A stretch of DNA of 64,000 nt, from assembly GCF_042854845.1 (NCBI RefSeq), contig NZ_AP031498.1:2170001-2234000 (forward strand), written 5' to 3'. The translations under genes and the position numbers were made by a program. Position 1 is the stretch's first letter, and each line of letters opens with the position of its first letter. The notes beneath the pieces were generated by a model that saw only the letters and a list, made by a program, of their open reading frames with translations, was not told the DNA's origin and searched no databases. This DNA is from Maricurvus nonylphenolicus. Lineage in GTDB: Bacteria; Pseudomonadota; Gammaproteobacteria; Pseudomonadales; Cellvibrionaceae. Positions 1 to 8,666 of this stretch are shown here, one piece after another.

Positions 1-1152
1 GCACCTGAACTGTTAAAAGGTGAGCACAACCGCAATGTTGGCCCAGGTATTGATTCCTGGAGTGAGTTCCAGCCACTGGGTGTGGTTGCGGGCATTACCC
101 CGTTTAACTTCCCGGCCATGGTGCCTATGTGGATGTTCCCGCTGGCCATCGCTTGCGGTAATACCTTTGTGCTGAAGCCTTCCGAACGTGATCCTTCTTC
201 TACCCTGTACATTGCTCAGTTGCTGCACGAAGCAGGTCTGCCAAAAGGCGTACTGAATGTAGTAAACGGGGATAAAGAAGCGGTTGATGTGCTGCTGACT
301 GATCGACGCGTTAAAGCCGTTAGCTTTGTAGGTTCTACACCGATTGCTGAATATATTTACGCTACGGCGAATGCAAACGGTAAGCGCTGTCAGGCATTGG
401 GTGGTGCGAAAAACCACGCGATCATTATGCCCGATGCCGATATGGATAACGCGGTTAACCAATTGCTGGGCGCGGCGTTTGGTTCTTCCGGTGAGCGTTG
501 CATGGCACTGTCTGTAGCCGTTGCTGTAGGTCAGCAGGCGGGTGATGATCTGGTTGCCAAACTGCAAGAAGCGATGAAGCCACTGAAAGTTGGTGCCTTT
601 AACAATTCTGAAAATGATTTTGGCCCAGTGATCACTCAGGTCCACCAGGAAAAAGTTGTGGGTCATATCAGCAGTGCAGAAGCCGATGGTGCCACCGTTG
701 TGGTTGACGGTCGTCAGCCAGACGTTGAAGGCCATCCGAATGGTTTCTATGTTGGCGCCACCCTGATCGATAATGTTAAGCCGGATATGGTTAGCTACAA
801 AGCCGAGATCTTTGGCCCCGTATTACAGGTTATCCGTGTAAACACCATGGAAGAAGCCATGCAGCTGATTAACGATCACGAGTACGGCAATGGTACTTGT
901 ATCTTTACCCGTGATGGTGAAGCTGCGCGTTACTTCTCTGATTATATTGAAGTGGGCATGGTAGGTATCAATATCCCACTGCCAGTACCGGTTGCTTATC
1001 ACAGCTTTGGTGGTTGGAAGCGTTCACTGTTTGGTGACCTGCATGCCTATGGTCCAGACGGTGTTCGTTTTTACACCAAGCGCAAAACCATCACTCAGCG
1101 CTGGCCTTCCAGTAATGTACGTGAAGGGGTTAACTTCTCGTTCCCGAGTTAA
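1..1152 (+). CDS. mmsA: Methylmalonate-semialdehyde dehydrogenase (CoA-acylating), 5' end outside the window
   Basis: The reading frame is open from base 1, so the N-terminus lies upstream of the window; 383 residues are visible. The visible part starts in the middle of the NAD-binding domain, contains the ITPFNFPAMVPMWMFP stretch typical of MMSDH, and has the catalytic cysteine in the family motif GERCMA. MMSDH oxidises malonate or methylmalonate semialdehyde to acetyl- or propionyl-CoA in valine, beta-alanine and inositol catabolism in the cytoplasm. A hairpin terminator follows at once, so this is the last gene of a transcript coming from outside. The assignment to the MMSDH family is firm; the pathway it serves here is not visible. 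Confidence 0.93.
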   Translation, partial: APELLKGEHNRNVGPGIDSWSEFQPLGVVAGITPFNFPAMVPMWMFPLAIACGNTFVLKPSERDPSSTLYIAQLLHEAGLPKGVLNVVNGDKEAVDVLLTDRRVKAVSFVGSTPIAEYIYATANANGKRCQALGGAKNHAIIMPDADMDNAVNQLLGAAFGSSGERCMALSVAVAVGQQAGDDLVAKLQEAMKPLKVGAFNNSENDFGPVITQVHQEKVVGHISSAEADGATVVVDGRQPDVEGHPNGFYVGATLIDNVKPDMVSYKAEIFGPVLQVIRVNTMEEAMQLINDHEYGNGTCIFTRDGEAARYFSDYIEVGMVGINIPLPVPVAYHSFGGWKRSLFGDLHAYGPDGVRFYTKRKTITQRWPSSNVREGVNFSFPS

Positions 1153-1206
1153 GGTAAACGCTTTTAGTTAGTTTCTTGCTTGTGATGTACAGCCCATCCA
1201 GCAACT

Positions 1207-1235
1207 GGCCTCTATTTTTTATAGGGGCCTTTTTT
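1207..1235 (+). terminator. Rho-independent terminator after mmsA
   Basis: A 9-bp stem (GGCCTCTAT / ATAGGGGCC, one G-U pair) with a T-rich loop is followed by a run of six T. It lies 54 bp after the mmsA stop. Confidence 0.8.
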
Positions 1236-1253
1236 GTATTGAGTTAATGCCCC

Positions 1254-1426
1254 GGTTTACCCAAGGGGGGATGGCACCTATTCCCGGCTGCAAGACTTCT
1301 CCTGTGGCGCTCGCACTGCGGAACTCGCAAAAAACGCTCAGACAGTCCTCGTCCACGCTCCCGCCTCAGGAGAAGCCTTAAACGCAGCCTGATTGGTCAT
1401 AGGCACCATCCCCCCTTGGGTAAACC
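1254..1426 (+). repeat. Family A hairpin element, copy A1
   Basis: An intergenic inverted repeat. The outer arms 1254-1281 and 1399-1426 pair at 26 of 28 positions and begin GGTTTACCC. An inner stem (CTTCTCCTG / CAGGAGAAG) closes a loop that holds, on the minus strand, the core GAGGACTGTCTGAGCG...GCGAGTTCCGCAG, which is shared with family B. The other copies are at 14031 and 63249. A1 is followed 42 bp later by a B element, as in the other two A copies. It lies between convergent genes. Confidence 0.85.
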
Positions 1427-1468
1427 TACCTTCTGCAAAATAAAGAATGTAAGGATTGGCACAATAGA

Positions 1469-1640
1469 AGGAGGCAGTCGGGGGAAGCTGATCGTAGCAA
1501 TCAGCCCATTGCTTAAGCGGCCGGAAAAAGTCAGGGTAGTCGCGGAGGTTGTTTGACCGATAGGGAGTTTACGTAGCGCTGACTTTTTCCGGCCGCTTAT
1601 GGGCGCGGAGAACAGCTTTCGCCGGCTGTCTCCGGATTAA
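1469..1640 (+). repeat. Family B hairpin element, copy B1
   Basis: The inner arms 1515-1534 and 1579-1598 form a perfect 20-bp stem. The outer arms (from about 1471 and 1612) pair imperfectly. The loop has the GGAGGTTGTTTGA...GAGTTTACGTAG subtype of the shared A/B core. The element ends with the CTCCGGATT motif seen at the end of every B copy. Together with A1 it fills the 508-bp gap between mmsA and the SDR gene; I see no gene in that gap. Confidence 0.85.
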
Positions 1641-1660
1641 AAACTAAGGCGTTTCGTTTT

Positions 1661-2443
1661 TTAGTTTACCAGCGTGGTTCCACCATCAACCGGTAAAATC
1701 TGGCCGGTAATAAATGCACCTGCTTTTGAAGACAGCATTATCGCAACACCAGCAATATCGGTAGGTTCACCCCAGCGACGCATTGGAATAGTTTCCATTT
1801 CTGCGTCAAAGGCTTCTTTATCGTTGCTGAGGAATTCGGTCAGCTTGGAATAAAAACGACCCGGTGCGATGGCGTTTACACGCACGTGATCTGATGCCAG
1901 TTCAGTAGCCAATACACGTGTCAGTTGGTGGATTGCGCTTTTTGATGCGGCGTAACTAAAGTTATCCAGCGCGTGGCCAGCAATACCGGCAATAGAACCA
2001 ATGTTAATCACGCTGGCGGTATTCTTTTCATCAGCGTTTTGTTTCAGCAATGGTGCTAAGGCCTGAGTTAAAAAGAAGGGCGCCTTGACGTTGATATCCA
2101 TCACCTTGTCCCAGCCTTTTTCCGGGAACTGACCGAAAGGAGCGCCCCAGCCGGTACCGGCATTGTTTACCAGTACATCAATAGAATCTTCACGTTTGGT
2201 CAGCTCGGCGACCAGGTTTTGCAGGCCTTCTGATGTGGCTACATCACCAGGAATGGCAATACATTCACCGTATTGGCTCAGCTCTTCCGCGGCTTCGATA
2301 CAGGCTTCGGCTTTGCGTGCGGTGATATATACACGTTTAGCGCCTGACTCCAGAAAGCCTTGGGTAATAAAGGCTCCCAGACCACGGCTGCCACCGGTTA
2401 CTACACAGACTTTGTCCTGCATTGAAAAGAGTGATTCGATCAT
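1661..2443 (-). CDS. Short-chain dehydrogenase/reductase (RhlG/FabG-like)
   Basis: A 260-residue classical SDR, predicted NAD(P)H-dependent oxidoreductase of the cytoplasm. The cofactor-binding TGGSRGLG is at about residues 16-23, NNAG at about 92, the catalytic Ser in INIGSIAG, and the YAASK catalytic motif near residue 164. The C-terminal ILPVDGG is standard for the family. The sequence style is closest to RhlG-type 3-oxoacyl reductases, but SDR substrates cannot be read from sequence. ATG start with an AGGGA-like ribosome site. It is divergent from the PaaN-like gene, and the 272-bp gap between them carries a box I motif. In this neighbourhood a hydroxyacyl-CoA or alcohol dehydrogenase role is plausible. 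Confidence 0.88.
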   Translation of the reverse strand: MIESLFSMQDKVCVVTGGSRGLGAFITQGFLESGAKRVYITARKAEACIEAAEELSQYGECIAIPGDVATSEGLQNLVAELTKREDSIDVLVNNAGTGWGAPFGQFPEKGWDKVMDINVKAPFFLTQALAPLLKQNADEKNTASVINIGSIAGIAGHALDNFSYAASKSAIHQLTRVLATELASDHVRVNAIAPGRFYSKLTEFLSNDKEAFDAEMETIPMRRWGEPTDIAGVAIMLSSKAGAFITGQILPVDGGTTLVN

Positions 2444-2605
2444 GGTGTATCCCTGTTGAGCGTTGTAAACGATGGTTTTAAGCCTACCAGAGCTAAAGCC
2501 ATAATGGATATTTATTAAGGTGATAGAGCGTTATTAGTATTGGTGATAGTTGTGGGCAATATCCACTGGGTTGCTACCTGAATTCTGTTGAAATGAATGA
2601 TTAAG

Positions 2606-2622
2606 GGTCTTATAGTGCAAGT
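2606..2622 (+). promoter_or_regulatory. Box I motif upstream of the PaaN-like gene
   Basis: GGTCTTATAGTGCAAGT matches the recurring GGTCTTTTAGTGCAAGTT motif. It lies 94 bp before the PaaN-like start and 163 bp before the divergent SDR start. It is a candidate operator, possibly for the HxlR regulator at 20387; the binding protein is inferred. Confidence 0.5.
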
Positions 2623-2715
2623 AAATATTAATAAATAAAATAAGCACTCTTGCCTCTGGGGTTTATAGCTCTGGTCTTGTTTGGCAAGTATGCTTTTACC
2701 CATAGGTAGAAGATA

Positions 2716-4416
2716 ATGTCATTGTTTGAAAAACACGCTGACAAGTTCAATAAGGCTCTGGATGCCTGCGAGAAGCGTTACTCCTGGACGGCTTATACGG
2801 AATCTCCCAGCAGTAAAATCCACGGTAAGGAACTTCCTGCTGCGGGGGCAGAAAAGTTTAAGTCTCTGCTGGGGCAGGACTTTAGTATGGATTTGCCCGC
2901 ACAACAGGCGTGGGTAGGCAATGAGATTTCACCGTTTACCGGTGAGCCCTTAGGTATCCGTTACCCGGAAGTCAATGTGGCTGAAACTTTCGCTGCGGCA
3001 ACGGCGGCTATGGACACCTGGCGTTTGGCCTCGGTGGAAGAGCGAGTCGGTGTCTGTTTGGAAATGCTGGATCGCTGTGGTGCGCCTGAGGCGTTGTTTG
3101 TTAACGCCCACGCGACCATGCACACGGCGGGGCAGAGCTACATTATGGCCTTTGCCGGTTGTGGTGCTAATGCATTGGATCGTGGCCTGGAAGCGCTGGT
3201 GTACGCCTACAAGGCGATGAAAGATGTCCCCGAAAATGCCCGCTGGGAAAGAGGTTTTGGTGGCCCGGAAAAAGCCCATTTGGAAAAACGTTATCGACTG
3301 ATGCCGCGTGGTGTGGGTGTGGTTATTACTTGCGCGACTTTTCCGCAATGGAACGGCTATCCTGCCGTTATGGCCAGTTTGGCGACGGGTAACCCGGTGG
3401 TTATCAAGCCGCATCCCAATGGTATTTTGCCTGTTGCTCTATGTGTAAATATCTTTCGTGATGTTTTGAGCAAAGCAGGTTTTAATCCTGATTTGGTGAC
3501 GATGGTTGCTGATACACGTGATGAACCCGTAACCATGGATCTGTTAAAACATCCTGATACCGCCATTATCGATTTTACCGGCAGTCCGCAGTTTGGTGAG
3601 TGGATTGAACAGAACTGTCGTCAGGCATTGGTGTATACCGAAACCGCTGGCTGTAATTCGGTGGTGATTGAATCTACTGATAATCTCGAAGCGATGGCGA
3701 CGGGTATATCCCATTCCTTGTGCCAGGCCTCTGCGCAAATGTGTACCAGTGTGCAGAATATCTATATCCCTAAAGACGGTATTCGCGTTAAAGGTGAGCA
3801 GGTTAGTTTTGATAGTGTAAAAACTGCCATTATTAAAGGCGTAGAGCAGCATCTTGCGGATAAGAAGAAAGCGGCCACGCTTTGTGGTGCTTTGGTGAAT
3901 GATGCTGTGAAGGATGAAATTGCATCTATACGAGAGCAGGCGAAAGCCTCTCCTTTTGCCAGAGTGGTTCGTGACTCCGCGCCTTATGCGCATCCTGACT
4001 TCCCGCAGGCGCGCACGGCAACGCCGTTAATTATTGAAGCGGAGAAAGACGCTAAGGAACTTTATGGCGATGAGCGTTTTGGCCCCGTTTCGTTTCTGAT
4101 CCGCGCTACTAGCGCTGAGCAAGCACTTGAGTTGGCAACCGAGGGTGTGCGAGAAAAAGGTGCTATCACTTCACATGTGTATTCAACCGATGAAGCCTTT
4201 ATGTGCAAGGCGGAAGAAGCCTATCACCGTGCCGGGGCGTCTGTGGCATTTAATCTAATGGGTATGCCGATTAATTTTGCCGCCGCTTACAGTGATTATC
4301 ATGTGACGGGATTAACCCGAGCGGGTAATGCCTGTTTAACCGATTTGGCCTTTGTGGCTGATCGCTTTCGCATTGTGCAAAGCAAATGGCCTGTGAACAG
4401 CGTAGGCCCTAAATGA
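2716..4416 (+). CDS. PaaN-like aldehyde dehydrogenase
   Basis: 566 residues, resembling the PaaN family of aldehyde dehydrogenases, which is longer than ordinary ALDHs because of an N-terminal extension (here about residues 1-100). The active-site cysteine is C343 (QMCTSVQN) and the general-base glutamate is probably E309 (YTETAG). The stretch GVGVVITCATFPQWNGYP replaces the usual ALDH ITPWNFP. PaaN proteins were first linked to phenylacetate breakdown, but many occur in other acyl-CoA gene sets, and no paaABCDE genes are here, so a phenylacetate role is not claimed. Its stop overlaps the next start (ATGA), which indicates a two-gene operon with the thiolase. A box I motif lies upstream. Confidence 0.82.
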   Translation: MSLFEKHADKFNKALDACEKRYSWTAYTESPSSKIHGKELPAAGAEKFKSLLGQDFSMDLPAQQAWVGNEISPFTGEPLGIRYPEVNVAETFAAATAAMDTWRLASVEERVGVCLEMLDRCGAPEALFVNAHATMHTAGQSYIMAFAGCGANALDRGLEALVYAYKAMKDVPENARWERGFGGPEKAHLEKRYRLMPRGVGVVITCATFPQWNGYPAVMASLATGNPVVIKPHPNGILPVALCVNIFRDVLSKAGFNPDLVTMVADTRDEPVTMDLLKHPDTAIIDFTGSPQFGEWIEQNCRQALVYTETAGCNSVVIESTDNLEAMATGISHSLCQASAQMCTSVQNIYIPKDGIRVKGEQVSFDSVKTAIIKGVEQHLADKKKAATLCGALVNDAVKDEIASIREQAKASPFARVVRDSAPYAHPDFPQARTATPLIIEAEKDAKELYGDERFGPVSFLIRATSAEQALELATEGVREKGAITSHVYSTDEAFMCKAEEAYHRAGASVAFNLMGMPINFAAAYSDYHVTGLTRAGNACLTDLAFVADRFRIVQSKWPVNSVGPK

Positions 4417-5654
4417 GCAAGGTTTTTATCGCCGGTATCGGTATGACCGGCTTGGGAAAATTTGTTGATCGCTCGGTAAAGGATCTGACTGGTGAGGCGG
4501 TTCATGCGGCACTAAAAGATGCCGGTGCTGAAATTGATAGTATTGAAGCCGCCTGGTTTTCTAATACCCGCCAAGGTTTGCTGGAAGGGCAGAATGCTAT
4601 TCGCGGTCAGTGTGCTTTACGGCCTTTGGGTTTTAAGGGCATTCCTATCGCCAATGTTGAAAATGCTTGTGCATCGGGTTCTACGGCGCTGTTGCAGGCG
4701 GTTGCCCATATTCGCGCCGGTATGAGTGATATCGCGTTGGTGGCCGGGGCTGAAAAGATGTTCTTCCCCGATAAACGTGATGCCATGTTTCGCGCCTTTA
4801 TGGGCGGTACGGATATCCATCGCCTGGAAGAATTTCAAACTCTGGTGGAAGGCCAGGCAGAGCATCTTATTCCAGCAGAGCTTCGCAATGTAGATACTGG
4901 CCAGCGCAGCTTCTTTATGGATAGTTATGCCGCTCAGGCGCGTTTGCATATGGAGTCCTTTGGGACCTCGCAGCGTCAACTTGCTGCGGTGGCGGCCAAA
5001 AACCATTGGCATTCAACCATGAATCCCATGGCACAGTACCAAACCGATATGTCGATTGAAGAAGTGCTCAGCGGCCGTCTGATCAGTTGGCCCTTTACCT
5101 TGCCCATGTGTGCGCCAATATCCGATGGCGCTGCGGCAGCGGTGGTGTGTTCCGAACGTGGTTTATCACGCTTGCAGGAGCAGCGCTCGGTATTAATCCG
5201 TGGTATTAGCCTTACCAGTGGTAGCCCGCGTGAGGCGACGGATTTTGCCAACCACATTGGTCGCGTAGCTGCATTAAAAGCCTATGAAGAAGCGGCATTG
5301 GATCCTGCCGATATTGATGTGGCTGAGGTGCATGATGCTACGGCCTATTCAGAAATTCAGCAGGTAGAAAACCTGGGGCTGTGTCCTATCGGTGAAGGTG
5401 GTGCCTTTAGTGAAGCAGGGCATACCAAGCTGGGAGGTAAGGTACCGGTAAACCCTTCCGGTGGTTTGGTATCTAAAGGTCATCCAGTTGGTGCGACCGG
5501 CATTATGCAACTGCATGAACTGGTGACCCAGTTACGCGGCGAAGCTGGCCAACGTCAGGTTGAGAATGCCCGTATTGCGGTAGCTGAGAATGGTGGTGGC
5601 TTTTATGAAACCGAAGAAGCCGCCACCGTGGTGACGGTTCTCGAAAGGCGTTAA
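4413..5654 (+). CDS. Thiolase family protein (SCP-x/lipid-transfer type)
   Basis: A 413-residue thiolase-fold protein. The nucleophilic cysteine is C86 in NACASGS. The second motif is VHDATAYSE, in place of the HDCF/HEAFA seen in relatives, and the C-terminal motif is GHPVGATG. This pattern matches SCP-x-type thiolases, which cleave branched or sterol-derived 3-oxoacyl-CoAs, rather than FadA. It is translationally coupled to the PaaN-like aldehyde dehydrogenase by a 4-bp overlap. The stop lies only 17 bp from the stop of the convergent thiolase gene. The exact substrate is unknown. Confidence 0.85.
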   Translation: MSKVFIAGIGMTGLGKFVDRSVKDLTGEAVHAALKDAGAEIDSIEAAWFSNTRQGLLEGQNAIRGQCALRPLGFKGIPIANVENACASGSTALLQAVAHIRAGMSDIALVAGAEKMFFPDKRDAMFRAFMGGTDIHRLEEFQTLVEGQAEHLIPAELRNVDTGQRSFFMDSYAAQARLHMESFGTSQRQLAAVAAKNHWHSTMNPMAQYQTDMSIEEVLSGRLISWPFTLPMCAPISDGAAAAVVCSERGLSRLQEQRSVLIRGISLTSGSPREATDFANHIGRVAALKAYEEAALDPADIDVAEVHDATAYSEIQQVENLGLCPIGEGGAFSEAGHTKLGGKVPVNPSGGLVSKGHPVGATGIMQLHELVTQLRGEAGQRQVENARIAVAENGGGFYETEEAATVVTVLERR

Positions 5655-5671
5655 ACTTTCCCTGCTATTCT

Positions 5672-6901
5672 TTAGTCTTTCCCTACGACGAAGGTAGCGC
5701 AAGTGGTTGCGCTGCCGCCCAAATTGAAAATACCAAAATTGTTGGCACCTTCTACCTGGCAATCACCGGCTTCGCCTCTGACTTGTTTGTAAGCATCGAG
5801 CATCATGCGCACGCCGGTGGCACCTACAGGGTGGCCCAAACCAATCAATCCACCGCTAGGGTTAATCGGTAGTTGTCCGCCCATAAAAATACTGCCGTCA
5901 TCAATGGCCCGATAGGATTCGCCGGGTGCGGTTAAACCTGAGTGGTCGATAATCATATATTCGGTCATGGTGAAGCAATCATGAACTTCCAGGCCGTCAA
6001 GTTGCTTCACATCATTAAGTCCGGCACGTCGCAGGGCATCGTCAAAGGTATCTTTAACATGTGGAAACACCAAAGGCTGGCCTTGGCCCAGTTCCAGTTT
6101 ACGATCCATTAACAGCGCAGCACTGCGGTGGCCCCAGCCTTTAATACGTGGCAGGTCAGACAATGATAAATTGCGTTGTTTAGCGTACTTGCGTGCATAA
6201 TCCTCATTGGCTAAAAACATCACTGCGGCACCGTCGGTAATCTGGCCGCAATCCTGTTTGCGTAATTGACCTTCGATGATTGGGTTTGCTTTTTCATCAT
6301 CGGAAAAATTGCAGTCTTCCAATTGCCAGTGGCGTGTTTGCGCCAGGGGATTATTTTTGGCGTTGGCAAAGTTGTTTTTACCAATTTCACGCAGGTACTC
6401 AATCGAGGTGCCGTAGCGCTCCTGATAAATATCAAACAGATTGGCAAACATGTGCGGCCAAGGATAGGTACAGCCTTCGGTTTCTATGCCACGCCAGGCC
6501 GCTGCGGCGAGATGATCGGCCCCGGTTGCGCCATCGACGTTTCGCATATACTCGATACCCAATACGCAAGCCAGGGGATAGTGCCCGGATTCTATATCAC
6601 GCATGGCGGCCAGTAATGCCATAGAACCAGAAGCACAGGCGGCTTCATGGCGCGAGGTGGGGATATTGTGCAGGGCAGGGTGGACATGGCCAAAAAAACC
6701 ATTGAGTTGTGCCTGACCGGTAAACAGGTCGCTGACAAAGTTACCAACGTGGCCTACGGCAATATCGTTAACGTCTATTTGAGTTTGCTCCAGCCCCTGA
6801 TTGAGCGTTTCGGCAAACATATCGTAAATCGACAGGCCTTCGCGGGACCAGTTGCGGGCGAAATCGGTTTGGGTTCCGCCTAATAGATAAATTGCAGTCA
6901 T
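5672..6901 (-). CDS. Thiolase family protein (SCP-x type), second copy
   Basis: A 409-residue thiolase homologue with nucleophile C89 in AACASGS, the HDCF motif (VHDCFTMTEY) and GHPVGATG near the C-terminus. All three catalytic motifs are intact, unlike the homologue at 44569. Its ATG overlaps the stop of the upstream acyl-CoA synthetase by one base (TAATG), so the two are probably made together: the synthetase activates an acid and this thiolase acts on a 3-oxoacyl-CoA formed later. It is divergent in sequence from the neighbouring thiolase at 4413, so this is not a recent duplication. Confidence 0.86.
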   Translation of the reverse strand: MTAIYLLGGTQTDFARNWSREGLSIYDMFAETLNQGLEQTQIDVNDIAVGHVGNFVSDLFTGQAQLNGFFGHVHPALHNIPTSRHEAACASGSMALLAAMRDIESGHYPLACVLGIEYMRNVDGATGADHLAAAAWRGIETEGCTYPWPHMFANLFDIYQERYGTSIEYLREIGKNNFANAKNNPLAQTRHWQLEDCNFSDDEKANPIIEGQLRKQDCGQITDGAAVMFLANEDYARKYAKQRNLSLSDLPRIKGWGHRSAALLMDRKLELGQGQPLVFPHVKDTFDDALRRAGLNDVKQLDGLEVHDCFTMTEYMIIDHSGLTAPGESYRAIDDGSIFMGGQLPINPSGGLIGLGHPVGATGVRMMLDAYKQVRGEAGDCQVEGANNFGIFNLGGSATTCATFVVGKD

Positions 6902-8565
6902 TATCGTGCTTCTCTGAGTTGATTACGCATAACCTTGCCAAGGGGGTTACGTGGCAAGGATGATAAAATTTCCAAATGTTCCGGCAGTTTGTAAACCGCG
7001 ACTTTTTGCTCTTTCAGAAAACTGACAATATCTTCGAGTGACAGTTGAGCTTTATCTACATTGCCTTCTTTTGGGACAATATAGGCGGCGATTCTTTCCC
7101 CCATAATATCGCAGTGATAACCCGCTACAGCGGCTTCAGCAATATCCGGGTGGCTGCTGATAAGGTTGTCCAGTTCCGCCGGTGCGATGTTCATACCACC
7201 TCGAATAATCAGATCTTTGCTGCGACCGACAAACTCATAGAAGCGATCGTCGTCAGTGCTGATCGCAAATATGTCACCGGTCTTGTAATAGCCATCTTCG
7301 GTAAATGATTGCAGGGTTTTTTCCGGCTGGCGGAAGTAACCATCAAACACACTCGGGCCTTTAATTTGTAACTCACCTTCCTTCCCGGGCGTCGTGATTT
7401 CATCTTCTGATAAGGGGTCTATCAGGCGGGTAATCAAGGTGTCGTGCGCGCGGGGGAACAAACGCGCGCGGGTATGCGGGGATTGGGTGTGATCTGGCCC
7501 GCAAAGCAGGCATACCCCTTCATTGGAGCCAAAGTGGTTGACGATTTCTATATTGAAGCGCTGTTTGAATCCCTCCACCATCCAGTCGTCCAGCGGTGCA
7601 GAGCCGGAGCCAATGGCTCGAAGGCGACTGAAATCGCACTGCGCCAAGAGAGCTTCATTTTTTAGCAAGCCATTAAGCAACGCTGGAGGTGCCAGGGTGT
7701 AACTGACTTCCTCTTCAACCAATTGACGAAGAAAAACCGGTAACTCCAGCGGATGGTGTAACACCAGTTTACCGCCACTATAGAGCCAGCTTAAAAACAA
7801 ACCGCCAATGGAGGCCATATTGATAAACGGGAAGGGATTTAGCAGCGTTTCACCGGCCTGAATACGATTACCTTGATAGGTTGCCAACCCCACCGTTAAC
7901 CACTGATTATGAGAGCGGGGGATACCTTTGGGCGCTCCCTCTGTGCCGGAGGTCCAACAGATCGTAAAAATATCATCACCGGACTGGGTTCTGTTTTCAC
8001 AATAGTGGTTACTTTGCTGTAACGGAGTTTTGTCGACACCTTGATAAGTCAGTTGATCACATTTCCCGTGTTGACCAAAACTCATTTTTCGTGCGTTGTG
8101 GTTCTCCTGCTCACAGGCATTGAGTAGGCAGACCATGGCATCTTCATGCTTAAACGTTGCCACACCTATCACCGCTGCTGGTTTAAGCAGGGCAATAATG
8201 TCGGTTAGCTCGTTTTCCTGATATTGCATGGGTACCGGGCTGATAATGGCACCCAGCCGAGAGGCTGCGAGATACAGAAAGGCCAGCTCGGCAATATTGG
8301 GCATTTGAACCAGCAGTATATCGTCTTGTCGGATACCCAGGCTAAAGAGCCTGGCACACAGCTGAGTAATGGCATCGGCCACTTCGTTAAAGGTAAACCG
8401 TTGCGCTGCTTCACCGGTTAGATCTTGCTTGTTAGCGGGATCTACCAGTGCTGTTTCCGTACCTTTTAGATCTGCGTGTTCAAACAGCAGTTCATGAAGT
8501 TGGCGATCGGCCCATAAACCTTGTTGGCGGTAGTAGGCCGATGTTGTCTTTGGCGTAATAATCAT
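6901..8565 (-). CDS. AMP-forming acyl-CoA synthetase
   Basis: An ANL-superfamily ligase of 554 residues that forms an acyl-adenylate and then the CoA thioester. The P-loop-like motif is WTSGTEGAPKG, followed by the hinge region GRSKDLIIRGGMNIAPAE and the catalytic lysine in NPLGKVMRN. I chose the ATG at 8565; a TTG two codons upstream would be in frame, and the nearby ATG at 8575 is out of frame. No clear ribosome site is visible. The gene is coupled to the downstream thiolase by TAATG. The family resembles medium-chain or cyclic-acid CoA ligases, but the substrate is unknown. Confidence 0.86.
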   Translation of the reverse strand: MIITPKTTSAYYRQQGLWADRQLHELLFEHADLKGTETALVDPANKQDLTGEAAQRFTFNEVADAITQLCARLFSLGIRQDDILLVQMPNIAELAFLYLAASRLGAIISPVPMQYQENELTDIIALLKPAAVIGVATFKHEDAMVCLLNACEQENHNARKMSFGQHGKCDQLTYQGVDKTPLQQSNHYCENRTQSGDDIFTICWTSGTEGAPKGIPRSHNQWLTVGLATYQGNRIQAGETLLNPFPFINMASIGGLFLSWLYSGGKLVLHHPLELPVFLRQLVEEEVSYTLAPPALLNGLLKNEALLAQCDFSRLRAIGSGSAPLDDWMVEGFKQRFNIEIVNHFGSNEGVCLLCGPDHTQSPHTRARLFPRAHDTLITRLIDPLSEDEITTPGKEGELQIKGPSVFDGYFRQPEKTLQSFTEDGYYKTGDIFAISTDDDRFYEFVGRSKDLIIRGGMNIAPAELDNLISSHPDIAEAAVAGYHCDIMGERIAAYIVPKEGNVDKAQLSLEDIVSFLKEQKVAVYKLPEHLEILSSLPRNPLGKVMRNQLREAR

Positions 8566-8612
8566 AAGCAATCATAAGGCTATCGTAATCATTGTTTTTA
8601 ATATTGATGTAA

Positions 8613-8659
8613 GCGGGGCAGTTCTATTGATTTTAGTTTTAAGTTAGCGAACTGCCCGC
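8613..8659 (-). other. Intergenic hairpin between oxygenase and CoA ligase genes
   Basis: GCGGGGCAGTTC and GAACTGCCCGC form an 11-bp stem with one bulge and a loop of about 24 nt. No T-run follows on either strand, so it is not a clear terminator. It may attenuate or protect a minus-strand transcript. Confidence 0.4.
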
Positions 8660-8666
8660 ATAGGTG

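Noticed and set aside
1254..1640. Possible CRISPR array or integron attC sites for the repeated hairpins.
   Set aside because: The copies are kilobases apart, no cas or integrase genes are seen, and there are no regular spacers or gene cassettes.
2515..2703. A 62-codon minus-strand frame in the SDR/PaaN gap.
   Set aside because: No ribosome site, poor composition, and it covers the box I motif region.
2716..4416. Phenylacetate degradation pathway, because of the PaaN-like gene.
   Set aside because: No paaABCDE, paaG, paaZ or paaK neighbours; PaaN-like proteins occur in other settings.
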